From Bdellovibrionales bacterium (GTDB lineage: Bacteria > Pseudomonadota > Alphaproteobacteria > UBA9219), in NCBI GenBank assembly GCA_041662785.1, contig JBAZRW010000016.1, positions 1 through 25,393 of the forward strand: a stretch of 25,393 bases of DNA. The letters are read 5' to 3'. The position numbers and the translations under genes were made by a program. Position 1 is the stretch's first letter; every line of letters starts with the position of its first letter. The notes under the pieces are model-generated. The model saw only the letters and a program-made list of their open reading frames with translations, did not search any database and was not told the origin of the DNA. Of the stretch, positions 15,764 through 22,903 are shown in pieces.

Positions 15764-15766
15764 GGT

Positions 15767-16339
15767 TTAGAAAAGCCCCGCCGTTGGAACTACGATAACA
15801 TCACCGGGCATCAGCGTGATGTCCTTGTCCAGATTATCCCCATCGGCAACATCGTCATAGGGGAAATTGATCGATGTTTCCTGATCGTTTATCCGGCGTA
15901 GGATTTTGATCCCGCCTTCGTTGGCAAAGGTTGTCAGGCCACCTGCTTGGCTAAGCGCCTGCATAACAGTGAGCCTGCGTCCCATGACGATTTCTCCGGG
16001 CTTGGCGACTTGTCCCATGACATTGATCGTGTGGCCTAGGGGGGCTTTGACGATCACCGAGACGGAAGCTTCGGGAATCGTGGTCTTCAATTTCTCTTTG
16101 ATCAATTCCTGTGCCATGGTGGGGGTCAGGTTGATGAGGCTGACCGTACCGGCCAGCGGAAAGGTAATAGAGCCATCGGGCAGAACCACGATTTCGCGGT
16201 CTAGGCCTTCTTCTTTCCAGACGGTGACTTGCAACACGTCGCCCGCGCGAATGGTGAAGGCGGGGTCGGCAGCTTGCGCGGGGAAGGGAAGGGTCGTGAA
16301 AATAGTCAAAACAAGGAACAGTGAAATAACAAAACGCAT
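15767..16339 (-). CDS. polysaccharide export protein, Wza-like (short form)
   Basis: This 190-residue periplasmic protein has a signal peptide ending AQA (residue 23) and no lipobox Cys, unlike full-length Wza. Residues 27-100 are the poly_export domain (FTIRAGDVLQVTVWKEEGLDREIVVLPDG in two blocks, then AGTVSLINLTP); about 105-180 is an SLBB-type beta-grasp domain (INVMGQVAKPGEIVMGRRLTVMQALSQAGG, in short blocks). The compact single-SLBB form is typical of XrtA-type loci. It is the first gene of the operon, with AAGGAGACC before ATG 16339 and a promoter about 50 bases upstream. Confidence 0.9.
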   Translation of the reverse strand: MRFVISLFLVLTIFTTLPFPAQAADPAFTIRAGDVLQVTVWKEEGLDREIVVLPDGSITFPLAGTVSLINLTPTMAQELIKEKLKTTIPEASVSVIVKAPLGHTINVMGQVAKPGEIVMGRRLTVMQALSQAGGLTTFANEGGIKILRRINDQETSINFPYDDVADGDNLDKDITLMPGDVIVVPTAGLF

Positions 16340-16391
16340 CTTGGTCTCCTTATAAAAATCAGGTCAAACGCCGTGCCTACAAAGGCTATAA

Positions 16392-16420
16392 ATCCTACAG
16401 AAATTAATAAAAAAAGTCAA
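16392..16420 (-). promoter_or_regulatory. sigma70-type promoter of the exopolysaccharide export operon
   Basis: On the minus strand, TTGACT (16415-16420) and TAGGAT (16392-16397) are separated by exactly 17 bases, in an AT-rich region. Transcription would start near 16385, about 46 bases before the Wza-like ATG. This is the best promoter match in the window outside the tRNA gene. Downstream genes have gaps of 3-36 bases or overlap, so it probably drives all five. Confidence 0.7.
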
Positions 16421-16487
16421 GTGTTTTTTCAGCTTTTCAATAAGTTAACACTTTTTTCTCATGTAAGAAACCAAAAACGTTAACCAA

Positions 16488-17039
16488 TTAACCCATAAAA
16501 AGTTCTTTGTCTTTTGGGGGGTTAGAAGGAAGAATGACAAGCGTCTTGGGCAAGGGCGAAAGGGGCGTGTTTTTTCTCACGGCCAAGGGCGAAAATAGTT
16601 TCGCTTGATGAAAAGAATCTTGGGCTATTTGGGTGCATAGGGATTCCCATGGGCAGCTGCGGCATGCCCGTCTGATGGCTCCTTTGGCAAAGGCGCTGCG
16701 CATCCTTTGGGTCAACGGCTCGGTGAGGGCAAGGCGGCTGCCCAGCTCCCATTTTTGCGGTTTGCCGATATGGCGCGATAAATCGGCCAGAGCAAGCCGA
16801 TCCATTTCCTGCTCATGAATGTTCTTGCATTTTTGAGAGTCCATGTGAGGGCAGGCAAAGAAAATGCTTTCGTTATGGCAAATAGAGTCATAACCCGCTA
16901 CGATGCGCGCAGGGTGGCCGTGGTTTAGCGCTTTGACGATAGCGTTGAAATTTTCTTTGAACTTTTCTGAATAGCCCGCCCCGACATAGGTCAAAAGACA
17001 AAGCAGATGGTGGCCGCGTAGTGTGATCACTGATTTCAT
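16488..17039 (-). CDS. DUF1284 family protein, Cys-rich
   Basis: This 183-residue protein matches DUF1284: LRGHHLLCLLTYVGAGYSEKF at the N-terminus (RGHHLLC with His10, His11, Cys14) and further cysteines at 54, 63 and 71. The C-terminal CRSCPWESLC (126-135) adds three more, a pattern consistent with metal or iron-sulfur binding. The family has no known function. It starts 25 bases from the divergent AAA ATPase gene, with no clear ribosome binding site. The last 45 residues (145-183) are Pro/Lys-rich and poorly conserved in appearance. Confidence 0.82.
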   Translation of the reverse strand: MKSVITLRGHHLLCLLTYVGAGYSEKFKENFNAIVKALNHGHPARIVAGYDSICHNESIFFACPHMDSQKCKNIHEQEMDRLALADLSRHIGKPQKWELGSRLALTEPLTQRMRSAFAKGAIRRACRSCPWESLCTQIAQDSFHQAKLFSPLAVRKNTPLSPLPKTLVILPSNPPKDKELFMG

Positions 17040-17064
17040 GAATGAACAAGGCGTGGTTTGAAGG

Positions 17065-17973
17065 ATGTACGAAAGTTTTTATGGCCTGACGGCTAAACCC
17101 TTTTCGCTTTTGCCGGATTCGGATTTCCTTTTCTATAGCAAAAGGCATCAGCGCGCCATTACTTTGCTGGACTATGGCATTTTGACGCAAGCGGGCTTTT
17201 TGGTGATCACGGGCGATGTGGGCGCGGGCAAGACGACGATCCTTCGCCGCTACCTAAAAAATGTGGGGGACGATGTCACGGTCGGCGTGATTACGAACCC
17301 CAGCCAGACGATTGGCCGTCTCTTGGACTGGATCACGATGGCCTTCGATCTGGATGTGAACGAGCGTGATGAGGCGAAACTCTATCACTGCTTTGTTGAT
17401 TTTTTGCTCGCGCAGTATGCCACGGGCAAGCGCACGGTTTTGATTATCGACGAGGCCCAGAACCTTAGCGCCTCGCAGCTAGAAGAGCTTCGCATGCTCT
17501 CGAACGTCAACAACGAAAAAGACCAGATGCTGCAAATTGTTTTACTGGGGCAGCCAGAGCTTCTCAAAACGCTGAAGACAGATGCGCTGCGCCAATTTGT
17601 CCAACGCATCGCCGTCCATTGCCATCTTGACGCTTTAGAACCTGCTGAGACGGCGGCCTATATTCGCCACCGCCTTGGCGTTGTGGGCGGCGCGCCCGCG
17701 CTGTTCGACGACATTGCCTGTGCGGCGGTGCATTATTTTACAGGCGGCGTGCCGCGCCTCATCAACCTGCTGTGCGATCAGGCGATGGTCTATGCGTTTT
17801 CCGAGGATAAGCCTGTGATCAGCGCCGAAACAGTGGCCGAGGTTGCACAGGATCGTGGCCGCATGGGGCTTAGTGCTTTCCGCGCCCTGCCTGACACGTG
17901 GCGCCTTACCAACCTTGTTGCCGATATTGAGCCGTATCTGACGGCTATCCGTGCGGCTAAGGTGGGAATTTAA
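17065..17973 (+). CDS. ExeA-like AAA ATPase (XrtA-associated type)
   Basis: This 302-residue ATPase starts MYESFYGLTAKPFSLLPDSDF, the hallmark of ExeA/GspA-type and XrtA-associated ATPases. Walker A is GDVGAGKTT (50-58); Walker B is VLIIDEAQN (125-133); LLGQPEL (160-166) is sensor-like; GGVPRLINLLCDQAM marks the C-terminal helical lid. In exosortase-type exopolysaccharide loci this ATPase accompanies export genes, consistent with the operon just left of it. Its start is unusual: AAGG abuts the ATG with almost no spacer. A peptidoglycan-binding domain, present in longer ExeA proteins, is absent. The function in export is inferred. Confidence 0.88.
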   Translation: MYESFYGLTAKPFSLLPDSDFLFYSKRHQRAITLLDYGILTQAGFLVITGDVGAGKTTILRRYLKNVGDDVTVGVITNPSQTIGRLLDWITMAFDLDVNERDEAKLYHCFVDFLLAQYATGKRTVLIIDEAQNLSASQLEELRMLSNVNNEKDQMLQIVLLGQPELLKTLKTDALRQFVQRIAVHCHLDALEPAETAAYIRHRLGVVGGAPALFDDIACAAVHYFTGGVPRLINLLCDQAMVYAFSEDKPVISAETVAEVAQDRGRMGLSAFRALPDTWRLTNLVADIEPYLTAIRAAKVGI

Positions 17974-18024
17974 TCCCCCTTTGTTGGTAAAATCTTAACC
18001 CTCTTCCCTGAAATTAAAAAAAGA

Positions 18025-18099
18025 GTCGCGCTCGCCTTTAAATGGGAGTAACGGAGCGACCTCAAAAAATAATCATCAACACGATGCCGTCTCGGTATC
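18025..18099 (+). promoter_or_regulatory. structured leader before homospermidine synthase
   Basis: GTCGC (18025-18029) pairs with GCGAC (18056-18060). GATGCCG (18083-18089) pairs with CGGTATC (18093-18099) with one G-U around a TCT loop. The second stem ends only a few bases before the ribosome binding site GGAGGG, so folding could affect translation. Polyamine genes in alphaproteobacteria can have regulatory leaders, but I do not recognise a known class. Confidence 0.35.
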
Positions 18100-18118
18100 A
18101 TTGGAGGGATCGCATAAA

Positions 18119-19543
18119 GTGAACACGTCGATTGGTCAAAACCGTATTCCTTTTGGGAATAATGTCGTTATGATTGGTTGTGGCAGTATAGGCGGCGGCG
18201 TCTTGCCCCTCATTCTGCGTCATTTAGATATCAAGCCGAGCCAGATTACGATCATAACGGCTGATGAACGTGGTGCTGTTGAGGCAGCCCTTTATGGGAT
18301 TGAGCATATTATCTCTCCCCTGACGCGTGAAAATTACCGAAGTATCCTTGCCAACCGCCTTCATGAAGGCGATTTTCTTGTCAATCTTTCTGTTGATGTC
18401 TCTAGTGTTGCCTTGATCGAGCTCTGTCAGGAAACGGGTTCCCTTTACATCGACACCTGCATTGAACCGTGGAGCGGTTTCTATACGGACCCTTCTTTGT
18501 CGGTTTCGGACAGATCCAACTATGCTCTTCGTGAGTCGGCGTTGGCGTTAGTGCCAAGTCATATCAAGGGACCTACAGCCGTTTTGACTCATGGGGCGAA
18601 TCCGGGGTTGGTCTCTCATTTCGTGAAACAGGCGCTTTTGCTGATGGCCAAGGATGTCGGGTTGTCTGTTGCCCTGCCTCAATCGCGCGAACAATGGGCT
18701 GCGTTAGCGCAGCAATTGGGCATTAAAGCCATTCATGTCGCCGAGCGCGACACGCAAGTGGCCAATTGTCCCAAGGCGCGAGGCGAATTCGTCAACACTT
18801 GGTCTATTGATGGTTTTTATAGCGAGGGGTGTCAGCCTGCTGAGCTAGGCTGGGGCACGCATGAAAAAGAGATGCCTCCTGATGGAGCAGAATGCAAAGA
18901 GAACTCGCACCATGCGATTTATTTAGACAGGCCGGGTCGTTTGACGCGAGTCAGAAGCTGGACGCCTTTGGAAGGGGCGTATTACGGGTTTTTGGTTACG
19001 CATAATGAAAGCATTTCCCTGTCGGATTATCTTACGGCGTTTGATCAGGGTCGTGCCGTTTATCGCCCGACTTGTCATTATGCCTATCATCCTTGCGACG
19101 ATGCCGTTTTATCGCTCCACGAACTCAATGGTAAGAATGGTCAGCTACAAGAGCGCCAGCGATTGATGATGGATGAAATTGCTTCAGGCATGGATGAACT
19201 TGGTGTTTTGCTGATGGGGCATGAAAAGGGCGTTTATTGGTATGGATCGCGCCTGACAATTGAAGAAGCGCGCGCTTTAGCACCCTATAATAATGCTACC
19301 TCGTTGCAGGTGACGAGCACCGTTCTTGCCGGAATGATATGGGCTTTGGAAAATCCGAACGCAGGTATTGTTGAACCTGAACATATGGATTTCGACCGTA
19401 TTTTGGAAATTGTCATGCCTTATCTTGGCGAGGTTGTCGGGGTGTGGGGTGATTGGACTCCCCTGAAAGATCGGAGCATCTTATTCGATGAGGATGTGGA
19501 TTTGAGCGATCCTTGGCAATTCAAGAATATGCGCGTTGAATAA
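18119..19543 (+). CDS. hss: homospermidine synthase
   Basis: This 474-residue enzyme makes sym-homospermidine from putrescine (two putrescine, or spermidine plus putrescine) with an NAD cofactor; homospermidine is a major polyamine in many alphaproteobacteria. The length fits the family. The Rossmann loop is GCGSIGGG (20-27) after VVMI; IDTCIEPWSGFY and THGANPGLVSHFVKQAL follow, both typical of the family. GTG 18119 is the start: GGAGGG lies 11 bases upstream, and an in-frame TTG at 18101 overlaps that site. A hairpin leader precedes it. It ends 12 bases from the convergent histidine kinase gene. Confidence 0.9.
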   Translation: MNTSIGQNRIPFGNNVVMIGCGSIGGGVLPLILRHLDIKPSQITIITADERGAVEAALYGIEHIISPLTRENYRSILANRLHEGDFLVNLSVDVSSVALIELCQETGSLYIDTCIEPWSGFYTDPSLSVSDRSNYALRESALALVPSHIKGPTAVLTHGANPGLVSHFVKQALLLMAKDVGLSVALPQSREQWAALAQQLGIKAIHVAERDTQVANCPKARGEFVNTWSIDGFYSEGCQPAELGWGTHEKEMPPDGAECKENSHHAIYLDRPGRLTRVRSWTPLEGAYYGFLVTHNESISLSDYLTAFDQGRAVYRPTCHYAYHPCDDAVLSLHELNGKNGQLQERQRLMMDEIASGMDELGVLLMGHEKGVYWYGSRLTIEEARALAPYNNATSLQVTSTVLAGMIWALENPNAGIVEPEHMDFDRILEIVMPYLGEVVGVWGDWTPLKDRSILFDEDVDLSDPWQFKNMRVE

Positions 19544-19555
19544 TTTCTTGCGCGC

Positions 19556-21043
19556 CTAATATCCAGCCTTTTGGATAAGGCGCGCCTTGGGGAAGGTAAG
19601 GGAAACGGTCGTGCCTTTGCCGACCTCGCTTTCAAGCGAGAGCATGCCGCCGTGTAGCTCGACAAGGGCGCGGGTGAGGGGAAGGCCAAGGCCCGTGCCC
19701 TGATTTTTTCGGCTGAGTGCGCTTTCGATCTGGCCAAAGGGCGACATGGCGATGGGAATTTCCTCGGCGGACATGCCGATGCCCGTGTCTTTCACGCTGA
19801 TAATCATCTCTTCGTTAGGATTCATTTGCGCCGATAGGGCCACCGTGCCGCCTTCGGGCGTGAATTTGATGGCGTTGGTCATCAGGTTGGTCAAAATCTG
19901 TTTGATCGCGCGTTCCTCGGCGCGGAAAAAAGGAAAAACGGAAGGGATCGAGACGGTCAGCTTGACCTTTCCGGCCTTGGCACGCGCGGCGACAAGGCGT
20001 GAGACAGAGCGCACAACATCTTCGACGCTCATCACTGTTTCGGCCAGCTCACGTTTGCCCGCCTCAATCTTGGACATATCCAGAATATCGTTGATGAGCG
20101 AGAGGAGGAGTTGGCCGCTGTCGTGAATATCGCCAGCATATTCGACATATTGCGCTTGCCCCACGGGGCCGAAAAGTTGATCGCGAATGATCTCTGAAAA
20201 GCCGATAATGGCGTTGAGCGGCGTGCGAAGCTCATGGCTCATGTTGGCCAAAAACTCGGTCTTGCTTCGGTTGGCGAAGTCGGCCTCTTCCTTGGTACGG
20301 AGAAGCTCCATCTCGGCCTTGCGGCGTTCCGTGATGTCGAACATCGTGCATTCGAAATGCATGATATCTCCCATCGTGTCGCGCACGGCATGGCCCGTCA
20401 TATTGACCCAAACTTTGTTGCCTGTGTTTGTTTTAAGCTCAACCTCATGGCCCTGTTGTGTCGCTTCCTCAAGGCGCGAAAACCAATCGTGACGAACGTG
20501 GGGATCAACAAAAAGGCTTCCATGCAAGTCGGGTTGGGCCAAAAGAAGCTCTTGTGTGCCTTTAAAGCCCAAGATTTGTGCGATCGTTCTATTGGCGTTC
20601 ATCCATTCGCCGCTGGGCGCGATTTGACAGATTCCGATGCCCGCGTTTTCAAAAATAGCGCGATACTTCTGTTCGCTTTCGCGCAGCGCGTGCGCCATCT
20701 TTTTTTCTTCGGTAATCTTGCGGTTGAGCTCGGCATTCGCTTTATGCAAAGACAGCGCCAGCGAAGAAATCTTGGCGCCGCGCGATCCGGTGACATATAG
20801 GTACAGGACAAGACCAAGGGTCAGAGCCGTCCCGACGAAAAGAAGCAAATAGGGCAAAATCGAGAAAAATTCGGCATGGGGCGTTTGCGCATGCGTCAAG
20901 TAATTGGCTTTATCACGCAGCATAAAGAACTGTGCGATTGTGACGCCAAGCCCAACCAAAGCGATCCCACCCAAAAATTCATAAGAGGGCCCTGTAGAGG
21001 GAGGCTTGGTCGGCGGACTTAGTGGATTTGGTTTTGCGGTCAT
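19556..21043 (-). CDS. membrane PAS-domain sensor histidine kinase
   Basis: This 495-residue kinase has two membrane segments (about 23-42 and 62-84), a short helical linker, a PAS domain (about 123-240, ending DITERRKAE), the dimerisation/phosphoacceptor segment NMSHELRTPLNAIIGFSE with His270, and an ATPase domain: N-box NLMTNAIKFTPEGG (Asn390), DTGIGM (419-424), GTGLGL (449-454). The periplasmic loop of about 20 residues is too short for a sensor domain, so the PAS probably senses an internal signal. No response-regulator gene is adjacent, so the partner is elsewhere. It lies downstream of bamE on the same strand, 55 bases apart. Confidence 0.9.
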   Translation of the reverse strand: MTAKPNPLSPPTKPPSTGPSYEFLGGIALVGLGVTIAQFFMLRDKANYLTHAQTPHAEFFSILPYLLLFVGTALTLGLVLYLYVTGSRGAKISSLALSLHKANAELNRKITEEKKMAHALRESEQKYRAIFENAGIGICQIAPSGEWMNANRTIAQILGFKGTQELLLAQPDLHGSLFVDPHVRHDWFSRLEEATQQGHEVELKTNTGNKVWVNMTGHAVRDTMGDIMHFECTMFDITERRKAEMELLRTKEEADFANRSKTEFLANMSHELRTPLNAIIGFSEIIRDQLFGPVGQAQYVEYAGDIHDSGQLLLSLINDILDMSKIEAGKRELAETVMSVEDVVRSVSRLVAARAKAGKVKLTVSIPSVFPFFRAEERAIKQILTNLMTNAIKFTPEGGTVALSAQMNPNEEMIISVKDTGIGMSAEEIPIAMSPFGQIESALSRKNQGTGLGLPLTRALVELHGGMLSLESEVGKGTTVSLTFPKARLIQKAGY

Positions 21044-21098
21044 GGGAAAAGAGGTCTAACCGAAAAGGGAGGGAGGAGAAGCTAGCGAAGAGAACGTG

Positions 21099-21566
21099 TT
21101 ATTTTTTGGATTCTTTCCCTGACATACCACCGGGGTGTCCAAGATTGCCGATGAGTTGTTCAAGGATGGTTGTTTCGTGGCCATAGGTGGGGGTGCGCCG
21201 ATCAATGGGTTCGATAGCGCGGGCCGCAGTAGGATCAAGTACAGAGTCTGCAACAACGATGCCTTCATCGTTAAAGCGAACTTCAAGGGCTTTTTGTTCG
21301 ATGACTTCAGGATCAAGGAAGGAATACTGCTTCGTGCTGCGTCCGAAGTAGTACCATGTTTTCTCGTCAAAAGTGCTGATTTGCGTGGGGCTGCCCATAA
21401 TACGGACAACGTCCTCGCGGGTGCTTTCCCCCACTTTGATCTCACTCAGCTTATCCACATCAACCATATGGCCGCGGTTGGCCATGGTTGGTGCGCAAGC
21501 GCACAGACCAGCCAAAAGTAAACTTGCGGACAGGGCAGAAAAGAGGCGACGAATCATAGTGGCCAT
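21099..21566 (-). CDS. bamE: outer-membrane assembly lipoprotein BamE (SmpA/OmlA)
   Basis: This 155-residue lipoprotein (lipobox LCAC, Cys24) has the SmpA/OmlA fold: KLSEIKVGESTREDVVRIMGSPTQISTFDEKTWYYFG in two blocks (39-76), then a beta strand with LEVRFNDEGIV. BamE stabilises the BAM complex that inserts outer-membrane beta-barrels. The C-terminal 50 residues are extended, ending GMSGKESKK. GAAGG lies a few bases before ATG 21566; an internal ATG three codons on is possible. It is divergent from yceD, an arrangement common in alphaproteobacteria. Confidence 0.93.
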   Translation of the reverse strand: MATMIRRLFSALSASLLLAGLCACAPTMANRGHMVDVDKLSEIKVGESTREDVVRIMGSPTQISTFDEKTWYYFGRSTKQYSFLDPEVIEQKALEVRFNDEGIVVADSVLDPTAARAIEPIDRRTPTYGHETTILEQLIGNLGHPGGMSGKESKK

Positions 21567-21646
21567 AATGCCTTCAATTGTGTAAGAGGTGAAGGGAAAA
21601 GAAGCTAAATCTTGAATTTTCTCTATAACCTAAGAAGGCCCGATCC

Positions 21647-22210
21647 ATGAAGACGCTGCTCCCCCTCCCTGAACCCGAACTTTCTCGCCCCCTTAAGGTT
21701 GACCGGATTCCCGCTGGCGGGATCGAAGAGCGGATTGTCGCCACGCCAACCGAACGGGCGGCGCTGGCCAAAAGGTTCTCCCTTCTTGATTTATCGCGCT
21801 TTGAGGCGACGTTGAATGTTGACCGCGAAGGCAAGATGTTTGCCGTGACGGGCAGGCTAAGGGCCGAGGTCGTGCAGGCCTGCGTTGTGACGCTTGAGCC
21901 AGTGCCAGAGAAAGTTGATGTGCGGATTGACGTTCTTTTTGCGCCGTCCCATCTGATCAAGGAGGATCACGAAGGCGGCCTTGCCGATCTGGGGGAGGCT
22001 GACCCTCCCGAGCCTATTGTTGGCGGCATGATCGATCTGGGTGAGTTGGCGGCGCAAAATCTGGCGACGGCGCTTGATCCTTATCCCCGCAAGGAAGGCG
22101 CGGCACTTGGTGTGGTCGAAGTTGTGGGAAAGGAAGAGGACTCGGTCGTTCGTAAGCCCTTTACGGTTTTAGAGGGGCTTAAAAACAAAACGGAAAAGCC
22201 AGAAGACTGA
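21647..22210 (+). CDS. yceD: DUF177 (YceD) family protein
   Basis: This 187-residue protein is the alphaproteobacterial DUF177/YceD type. It shows the core VTGRLRAEVVQACVVTLEPVPEKVD (split around 67-92), where Cys78 lies in a family-conserved position, the acidic region EADPPEPIVGGMIDLGELAAQNLATALDPYPR, and a short basic tail. YceD is linked to 23S rRNA maturation and L32 production because it is nearly always near rpmF; here rpmF is about 480 bases downstream. A small minus-strand gene interrupts the usual direct adjacency. AAGAAGG precedes ATG 21647. Confidence 0.9.
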   Translation: MKTLLPLPEPELSRPLKVDRIPAGGIEERIVATPTERAALAKRFSLLDLSRFEATLNVDREGKMFAVTGRLRAEVVQACVVTLEPVPEKVDVRIDVLFAPSHLIKEDHEGGLADLGEADPPEPIVGGMIDLGELAAQNLATALDPYPRKEGAALGVVEVVGKEEDSVVRKPFTVLEGLKNKTEKPED

Positions 22211-22218
22211 CTTTTCCG
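22191..22218 (+). terminator. hairpin at the end of yceD
   Basis: CGGAAAAG (22191-22198) pairs with CTTTTCCG (22211-22218), with an inner CAG/CTG match separated by one mismatch. It spans the yceD stop codon. No long T-run follows, so termination is uncertain. Confidence 0.35.
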
Positions 22219-22248
22219 CTGGTCGCGAAAAGGCTTTGTTCCTTAGTC

Positions 22249-22434
22249 TTACAAAGAAAGGCTAGGCAAAGAAAGGTTTGTAGCTTCCATTTCATTTTCT
22301 CGGCGAACCCGTTCTAGCCGCGTTTTTTCTTCGGGGGTCAGTCTTTCAACGCCTTCATGGCGGACGACAGCGGCGCGCCACGAAATTCCCGACGTATCTT
22401 TCTTTGATCCTGCTGTTTTTTGTTGGTTGTTCAT
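22249..22434 (-). CDS. hypothetical 61-aa basic protein
   Basis: I recognise no family. ATG 22434 has GAAAGG about eight bases upstream, so a gene is plausible. The product is hydrophilic: a Lys/Gln/Ser-rich start (MNNQQKTAGSKKD), SWRAAVVRHEGVERLTPEEKTRLERVRREN forming an amphipathic helix, and a tail NLSLPSLSL. It sits between yceD and rpmF in reverse orientation, which is unusual. A longer frame to 22548 lacks a better start. Confidence 0.5.
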   Translation of the reverse strand: MNNQQKTAGSKKDTSGISWRAAVVRHEGVERLTPEEKTRLERVRRENEMEATNLSLPSLSL

Positions 22435-22692
22435 TTTTATAGCCTTTCTTATTAAGGAGCGGAACGATGCCTGTCTCCTTCTAGGATTCCGTAATGCTTT
22501 CATCAAGAAAAAGAAGGGCCTACCCATTTCGGGGCCATAAAGGGGCATTAACCCTCTCTTTTTGGGTTTCTTTAACCTGTTTTTCCTTCTTTTCCCTTTT
22601 TTCTTGCATTTTTCTGCTTTTGCCCTAAAACCTTGTCTTGTCGCGCAGCTGCCGATTGTCGGTGGTGCGCTTTATTTTTTCGTGAGTATGCT

Positions 22693-22878
22693 ATGGCTGT
22701 CCCTAAAAGAAAAACATCGAAGTCCGTTCGTGATATGCGTCGTTCGCACCATGCTCTTGAAGCCACGGGCGTTGCCGAGTGCAAGAACTGCGGCGAACCC
22801 AAGCTCCAACATCATGTTTGCTCGGCTTGTGGTCACTACGATGGCCGCGCTGTTGTCAAGTCGAAGTCGGCTTCCTAA
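22693..22878 (+). CDS. rpmF: 50S ribosomal protein L32
   Basis: This 61-residue protein starts MAVPKRKTSKSVRDMRRSHH, the standard L32 N-terminus. Two Cys pairs, Cys30/Cys33 and Cys43/Cys46, form a zinc ribbon, so this is the zinc-binding form. ATG 22693 is fixed by the family start; the ribosome binding site is weak (GTGAG). plsX follows after 24 bases, and the rpmF-plsX-fabH order is the classic bacterial arrangement. Confidence 0.97.
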   Translation: MAVPKRKTSKSVRDMRRSHHALEATGVAECKNCGEPKLQHHVCSACGHYDGRAVVKSKSAS

Positions 22879-22890
22879 TCAATCCAGTAA

Positions 22891-22903
22891 CGGGGGTCCC
22901 CCG
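22891..22903 (+). promoter_or_regulatory. GC palindrome abutting the plsX start codon
   Basis: CGGGGGTCCCCCG is a perfect palindrome whose last G is the first base of the plsX GTG start. Folded as RNA it gives at least five GC pairs over a 3-base loop, occupying the place of a ribosome binding site. Confidence 0.5.

Noticed and set aside
16478..16494. TTAACC direct repeats near the exopolysaccharide promoter, considered as CtrA sites
   Set aside because: The spacing does not fit TTAA-N7-TTAA; the region is simply AT-rich.
21056..21445. Minus-strand 129-codon frame overlapping bamE
   Set aside because: Out-of-frame shadow of bamE; basic and without a ribosome binding site.
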